Assembly (NCBI GenBank): GCA_029747015.1
Contig: JAKOGI010001267.1
Location: 124,001-188,000, forward strand
Source: Carnegiea gigantea
Taxonomy: Eukaryota; Streptophyta; Magnoliopsida; Caryophyllales; Cactaceae
Length of the DNA stretch: 64,000 bases
Direction of reading: 5' to 3'
Part shown: one piece after another, positions 57,813 through 64,000 of the stretch
Layout of the letters: every line of letters starts with the position of its first letter
Numbering within the stretch: the first letter of the stretch is position 1
Notes under the pieces: model-generated
Databases searched by the model: none
What the model was told of the DNA's origin: nothing
Seen by the model: only the letters and a program-made list of their open reading frames with translations
Position numbers and translations under genes: made by a program

Positions 57813-59763
57813 GTTTATGTAGCCATCCCGGGAGTAAGAGTTTAAGCGTGAGCGTTAGGTCTCACTATGGGTCGAGAATAGTTCTCACCCAATCAGCACC
57901 CTGTAATGATCTTATGCCAGAAGTACTTTCGTACTAAGTTAAGAAAAGCAATTGGCCCTTTGCCATTTTTAAACGATTAAAAAGGAAAGAAAGTTCTTTT
58001 TATGGGCCCAAAAGGCTATATGGAATGATGTATGAAAAGCTTATAAGGGTCGTTACACGACCAAACGAAATGAAACTTCCTTTGAAGACTAAGAAAACGT
58101 TTTCAACGAAAGATAGAAAGCTTTCAATGAATGAGTTATGAAATGATCCTCAAGCATGTTTGAATGTGGATTCTTAGCCTATGTATTAAAGGAAAGCTTT
58201 CAATGGATGCATTATGAATGATTCTTAAGTATGGTTGAACGTGGATTCTAATCTTATGTGGCATCATTCTTATCCATAGCAAATCTGTCTGATTTATAGT
58301 GTATGAGATAAGAAAGAAAGTTATAGCACGTTAAAAATTTCATGAATGAAGGGGTCTCTTCCTAAAAGAATGAACGTTGATATGTGAATAGCATGCGAGG
58401 GTGTCATATAACTTAATATGATGTTTAAAGGTACTTAAATGCTTGATATGTGTTTATGTGTGTGATGTGTATATTATGTGAATGAAATGCCAAGAAAAGT
58501 GTATTTATGAAAAGGGATAACCTTATATACACATCATATGATTGAGGGTTCATGTGTAGTTTAAATGGAGTGTTAGGAAGTTATATTATGAAAAGAAAAG
58601 ATCCTTATACTTAGCCTTCGATGCTTACTCGCGTGCCTAACTGCTTGCTAGAAAAGAACTCTATCATTAAGGAACCTAGAAATATGATTGAAGGGTCAAA
58701 GTGAAGTTTATGTTTAGTGATCCTCCCATAAAGGTTCTATGAGTATCTATTATGATAGTAAAGTATGGAAACGTGATATGTGACTAGTAAAGATAGTATT
58801 GTTTGCAACAGTTTTGGTTTTAAGGGGGTTGGGGGACACTCACTGAGCATGTGGTTGCTCATCCCATTACTCTTTCCCCTTTTTCCCCAGGTTTTCTTTC
58901 TGGCGGGAAGAAGTTGAGTCAGATAAGTCCAGAAGGAACCTATCGTTGCTTACAAGGCGTCATATGTGCTCATTTAAAGGGATCTTACGCGTTTAATGAA
59001 GTCATGTAATGTGTTCTTAGTTTATAAAGGTCTGTAAACGATTATTCTAATTCATGTAATGCATATGGTATAAAGGTTGCTCTGTATGGCCGCCTGAGCC
59101 AACCATCAAGTTAGTTAGATGTCTTCTTGGTTTAATTTAGCTATGTTTTGGGATGTAAATCTTAATACTCCGGTTTTGTTAACCGTTGAGTTGTATCTTC
59201 CATTTCTTCTTTATTCATGAATCAATCTGGTTGTGTACTCCGAGCGAGTGGCTCGTTGAGTTATGAACTCCGGCGTGTGGCCGTTGAGCTATGTTTTAAA
59301 TGTTTTGCGCTTCCGTTGATTTACAGGGACTCATTGTAAGGCTTTTAGCCGGAAATGGTCAGTTTTTAAGGGAAATTCTGTCCATTTCGTCCCAAGAATT
59401 AAGTAAGAAGTTAGGAAAGCGTAACGCTTCTGGCCTAAGGGCTGGGGGTGTTACAACTAGTCTCTCATGAAGGAAAATTTTCACTCGCTCCAGGTGACTC
59501 TCCAGACTGACCCCGGGAATCTTCCCCAACCTCTGGTGATGACGACGTCATCCCATACAATCACAGTGACGATTCGCATTCATCCTAGACATTAATAGAC
59601 CCAAATCAAATATATAAACACAAAGAGGTAACATATACAAGCATATTCCCTTCCCAACCTACACTCACGCTCCGAACAGTCCTTAAGTCTACTAGTTTTA
59701 GGGTTATTTATTAGTATTATTCTCTTTATCCCTTAGGCGAGCCTTTAGGTCAGTTAACCTGAG

Positions 59764-59775
59764 CTTTGATACCAC
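59764..59775 (-). promoter_or_regulatory. Primer binding site of the minus-strand gypsy element
   Basis: On the minus strand TGGTATCAAAGC follows the LTR end after a 2-bp spacer. It differs by one base from the initiator tRNA-Met complement. Confidence 0.88.
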
Positions 59776-59777
59776 TT

Positions 59778-61645
59778 TGTAAAACCCTCAGATCTCTAAT
59801 TCATTATTTAAAACCATTATTAACTAAAATGCAGTGGAGTCCTAACGGGGTTTACAGCCGTATTTCCTTTTTGAAAATACCAGGCTGGATATCAAGTATA
59901 ACAAATAAAACAAAAGAACTTCTTAGATACAATTCAGGCTTACATCCTTCAGTAATTCAACACATCAACTAAGCAAGACTACAGCTTTTCACAACCTCCA
60001 TCATTAATTTAACAACTTCCAGATTCACACCTCGCTTTACTCTTACATCCCCAGCCCCAGGCATAACTAGATCACCTGAAAACAAAATATTTTACAAAGG
60101 TAAGATAAACTCAGTAACAAGCACCCCTAACAGTCAAACATGCACACAAATTCATTTTGAAAACATTTTGAGGGAAGGGGACAGCAATGCGTCTTTCAAG
60201 CACACAACCCATTATTACGATCTTCCTTGTTTATCACTTTCAGAATCATAATTCCATAATTCAATTCATAATGCATCAGTTTCAGATAAATCTTGGGTAA
60301 GCGACCCCAGTGGGTCTCATGGCCTGCGCTCTAACATAGCGCAGCCGCTTAAGTCATTTCTGACCTACCGTTTCTCAGGTGGTTACCGCTTATCTTTTCC
60401 TGACCTGCCACCATCATGGGTGGTTACCGATAACCTGGCCTACGTCTCAACCGAGCACGTGGCCGTTCACATGCATGCACTTATTATCCGGGGAAGGCTA
60501 TGTCCTTCAATCAATTCAAGCCGATTTAACTCACCCCATTCATTTCTTTTCAGTTCATTAGTTCTTACTCGTTACTGAAGGTCAACTTAGCAAAATCATT
60601 TCATTCGATTTCAAACACTTTTCCCCACAGAAATCACAATGGAAATCCAATAATTCCAAACACAATCGTGATAAGTTTCAACTCTCATAACATGGTAATT
60701 TTCAACTTCCAGAATATAACACAACATACAGTTTCCATCATGCAGTTACCTTCAATTCAGTGTTCCTTCAGTTTTGAAAAGAAGTGCTAAAAGTTCTCAC
60801 TCAAGTTCCAAAACGTTCACGGTTCCAACAACGCGGGGGAAGGGTTAGGGCATGATTGTTACCTAGATACCGTACAGTTTACGGGCTCGGTTTCTTAGAT
60901 AAAAGTTCACTGCTCTGCACCTGGGCCCACATACAGTCCATAGTTAGTCCACATTCAGTATAGGACATCCTTGGCCCTTCCACAAATTTATAAAAATTTT
61001 CTAGACTTTTAGTTCATCCAAGCCTTAACCCTGGTTAAGGTTCCGGCTGACCAGTTTCTGAGTTCAAATTCCAGAGGCTATAACTTTTGTTCTCGGTATC
61101 CAATTTCAGTGTTCTAAGTCAATCCAGAAACTTTAAGTTGTCCTCTGCCTTTTCTATGTTTGAGGTTTGACCCGATTCTGTCCTGAATTAGGACATATTT
61201 TCGTTTCTTTCTGAAGTGTCAGTGACTGCCTTCCCCCATGACAGTCCCGGGAAAATTTATTACAACCCGGGCTACACTACTCCAAACGACCCAGTTCCAA
61301 AACAGGGTTGTTCAGTACATCCATGGGTTCCCACCCAATAAATTTCACGATTTTTGGCAACCAACTTTAACCTAGAGATTTTTCCAAAATCGAGGATGAA
61401 GCAGCCCCAGACCCTGCCTTTCAGATTCTATCCGGATTTTTAGCTTAAATTTCCAACCTCATAACTTTTTCTCCAGACCTTCAAAAATCAACTTTTTGCC
61501 CAACTTAGAAAGATAATTCTGTCTACTAAAACTTTCATGTTTAGCATTTTTAAAATTCGCACAGTAGCTAGGTCCAAAAATTTAAAAACCGCAGACTATA
61601 CCTGCAGCCCCGGTTTTGACAGTGCTCAGTATTTCGGCCATAACT
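59778..61645 (-). repeat. 5' LTR of the minus-strand gypsy element, truncated
   Basis: 1868 bp aligning with 48408-50284. Homology stops abruptly at about 61645, so the outer 1056 bp are missing. Confidence 0.88.
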
Positions 61646-63649
61646 GCTAAACTAAAATACACATATTTGGAATTCCTCAACACCAACTAACAAGAATGCT
61701 TAAGAGAAAGCACGTCACCTCACAAATCTAATGATGTTCACATGCTTATAATTTTCAAGAACCTGGGGAAAAAAAGGGAAAAGGAGAGGGATGGGTTGCC
61801 ACATGCTCAGTGGATAATCTGCATCTCAAAAATCAAAATAGTTGCACACAATGCAATATGTAACAACCACACAGGATTTTTAGTTAATAATAACATATCA
61901 ACCACTTATTTTCTTCAATACTAGCACCAAGGAATCAAGTAAGGTGGGTCATTCTAGGTCTCAATCTAGCATTCAGACGCCACAAGTCTCACTGAAGTTG
62001 CTGGCTTAGCTCTTTTTCAACATAAAAGTAAAAACAATAATCAACAGCATTTTTTGAAACTAATTCAAATCAAAATGAGCCAATATAAAACCAACCTATA
62101 TAAGGAAGGCTGTTTTTATTTAATTGGATTCTTTTCGATGAATAATTGCACTTTTTTTAAATGATACAAAACATAGTTCAGAATAAGTAAACTCCAGGCT
62201 CATCACAAGTAAAGTCTTTTTTCAGGGCATTGGATTCATGAATTAGTGCTCTCTTGAGTGAGCATTACAAGTCATGAATTATGGTATCTTGGGGCCTCTC
62301 GGAGTTGCCAGACTCCTACCCTCGTCAAGGTGGTTATAATTAGGATTCTCGCTCAACTCAAGATCCTAAGATCAACTCCCAAGTTCGAGACCTTATAATT
62401 AGCACTATCCTATTAGCCTAAAACATCTCAAGTGTAACCCATTTTAAAGATGCCATAACAACTCTATTCTTCTCAAAATAGCCTTGCTATTAGCAACCCT
62501 TAATTCTGAAAGATTTGCTATACTCTAGTGGAGAAAACAAGTTCACAAGCAGCTTGTAGATGCAAGAATTAGAAAGCAATCACTAACGTGTTGCCAAGCA
62601 CACTTTCAAACAACCATGTTTAAGATTCCAAGTGCCAATTAAATCGCTTGAGATCGGCCGACTCATTTGAAAGGGTTAAATTAGGCACTTTTTAAGCAAT
62701 TGGCAACACTAAACACCATCAAGATCGCCACCAACCAATACAAATACAGCAAAACGCACCACACATGGAGGGATCTAGTGAAATTTGGTTTATCTAGCAT
62801 TAGTTACAAGAAGCTATCGGCAATTTGGTCTCTAAAAGATCCATAAAAAGGCTCGCAATCACATGAATAAAAAGTAATCACAAATAGGTCATGTCAAAAG
62901 CATGCTTCTAAATTTAATTTTAAAGACTCGAATGCCACCTAAATTGCTTTGAGGTTGGGTCAGCTTATTAAAAGGAAATGAAATTGATCCTTTAGCAGAA
63001 GGCCATTTTCTATGTTCATTTGCAAGGCTATTCAAAGGTGGTCACATATCCATTCAAAATCCTATATCAAACAACTTTAAGAGGTCAAGTAATGCAATGA
63101 TCATCCAAGGCCTTCTAAGTTTAGCTCACTTTCATAAAAACCATTCAACTTGATTTAAATAATTAGGGCAGTCCTACAAAATTCAGTTGTTGTTGAATTA
63201 ATTAAGAAAGTTCTTGCAAATTGGTATAGCACACAATGCACACACCCATCTCCCGAACCAAACAAAAGGGCAAAGCTAAACTAGGTTCAACTGCTGCCTT
63301 ATTCACATCCCCGCCCAGGTTAGGTCCGCTGAACCTGCAACAGCCCCATTCATCCTATTTTCGCGCGCGGCCCCCCCCCCCCCAAGGTGCAACATATCTG
63401 CGCCTAACGGGTGGCACTTTAACTGGTCGATAAACCATGTCCAAGGCCCCCTCACTAAATAAATAAATTCCAATACAAAGATTTCATATCACATCAATCG
63501 AAATTGAAGGTGCGTTAGGGATAAGTAGCAAGTTCAACTTGGAAGATTGAGCTCCTCCATCTCCCTCATTTTAGCGTCGCCCCAAACATGACCTTAATTT
63601 TATAATCCAATAACCTCAAAATTCTGCCTCCTCTCAAAAGTATCCAATT
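61646..63649. other. Unidentified AT-rich DNA, no gene recognised
   Basis: It begins at the truncation point of the gypsy 5' LTR. It has no ORF over 65 codons and no family signature I can name. A 13-base C run lies at 63371-63383. Confidence 0.5.
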
Positions 63650-64000
63650 TGTAATGACCCTAGCTCATTAATTCCATCAAACGACCATGGCTAAACCAAA
63701 GAAATGTTTTAAAAGTAATAATTGTAAGATTGAACCACCCACGTCGAATTCCATCTTCGTGGACCCAATTATATGCCAATTGAGTGTCTTGGGTTGGGTT
63801 TTGGGTCATCCTCTTCCTCTCTCTCTGCTGCTGTGTTTCTCCTACATTTGTGCGCTACTGTAGTGCTCGGTCCTCCTTCTTCTATCTCACTCTTGTTGCT
63901 CTTCTCCTTCCTCCTTTCTCGCGGCCTCGCTCTCTCTTATCTCTCTAATGATGGAACAGTGGGGGGATTGAATGGAGTTGCTAGATGGGTTTTTTGGTTG
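63650..64000 (+). mobile_element. Possible start of another LTR, running off the window
   Basis: TGTAATGACCCTAGC resembles the TGTAATAGCCC starts of the gypsy LTRs here. As in those LTRs, a region rich in GGGTTGGG and then TCTTCCTCTCTCT/CTGCTGCTG follows. No polypurine tract precedes it, so it would be a left (5') LTR in plus orientation. Its other end is outside the window. Confidence 0.45.

Larger units (their letters stand above)
55338..59455 (+). mobile_element. Solo LTR, 4118 bp, inserted in the gypsy element
   Basis: It begins TGTAAGACCC and ends GGTGTTACA, flanked by GCTAG (55333-55337) and ACTAG (59456-59460), a 5-bp duplication with one change. No internal genes are seen. A TATAAATTA box lies at about 55991-55999. 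The ORF at 55646-56167 is a chance reading through Ser/Pro-rich DNA. Tandem repeats are annotated separately. Confidence 0.82.
48408..61645 (-). mobile_element. Ty3/gypsy retrotransposon with internal deletion and truncated 5' LTR
   Basis: On the minus strand: 5' LTR (61645-59778, truncated), primer site, an extra acidic ORF, gag with a CCHC knuckle, protease, reverse transcriptase, polypurine tract, 3' LTR (51340-48408). RNase H and integrase are missing between the reverse transcriptase and the polypurine tract. The element interrupts the FAR1-like transposase. It is itself interrupted by a solo LTR at 55338-59455. Non-autonomous. Confidence 0.88.

Overview
The window is nuclear DNA of a flowering plant, probably a eudicot. 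It has one conserved plant gene split by many introns, a dense load of nested plant transposable elements, AT-rich intergenic DNA, retroelement primer sites matching initiator tRNA-Met, a Cassandra-type element carrying 5S rRNA sequence, and an endogenous plant pararetrovirus. I see no bacterial-style operons, no tRNA genes and no CRISPR arrays.

The only host gene I can support is a CYP97C1/LUT1-type cytochrome P450, the plastid carotenoid epsilon-ring hydroxylase of lutein synthesis. It lies on the + strand at 21770-33211 in about nine exons. The reading frame is intact through the heme-binding cysteine; only the last exon is uncertain. Intron 3 (6.05 kb) carries degenerate LINE sequence and intron 6 carries a 1.13-kb hAT-like element. 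Two introns appear to use GC donors, and the end of exon 6 with its donor is tandemly duplicated.

Left part (1-21671): the tail of an LTR retrotransposon, a Helitron-like 3' terminus (ending at 3394), then an 18.2-kb composite Mutator-like (MULE) element at 3467-21662. The MULE has long terminal inverted repeats and a 9-bp target duplication (8/9 match). A 10.95-kb Ty3/gypsy element (9972-20925, LTRs about 3.08 kb) sits inside it next to the right inverted repeat. The MULE ends 107 bp before the P450 start codon, so the gene's upstream region has been replaced by transposon DNA.

Middle part (33212-44576): uncharacterised 3' flank, a 909-bp element rich in CCGGTT motifs, a Tourist-like MITE, then an inactive, nearly genome-length endogenous caulimovirid on the minus strand (about 37120-43500). 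Its order is coat protein with zinc finger, movement protein, protease, reverse transcriptase, RNase H, then a further ORF, which resembles the Cavemovirus/Solendovirus layout. A complete Cassandra TRIM with a perfect 5-bp duplication follows (43839-44571).

Right part (44577-64000): AT-rich DNA with repeated TTCACAA motifs, a broken FAR1-like MULE transposase (46408-48405), and a minus-strand Ty3/gypsy element (48408-61645) that interrupts it. That gypsy element has lost RNase H and integrase, has a truncated 5' LTR and carries an extra ORF upstream of gag. The extra ORF is itself split by a 4.1-kb solo LTR (55338-59455). The last 2 kb are unidentified, and a new LTR-like sequence begins near 63650. 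Family assignments come from memory of conserved motifs; no database search was possible.
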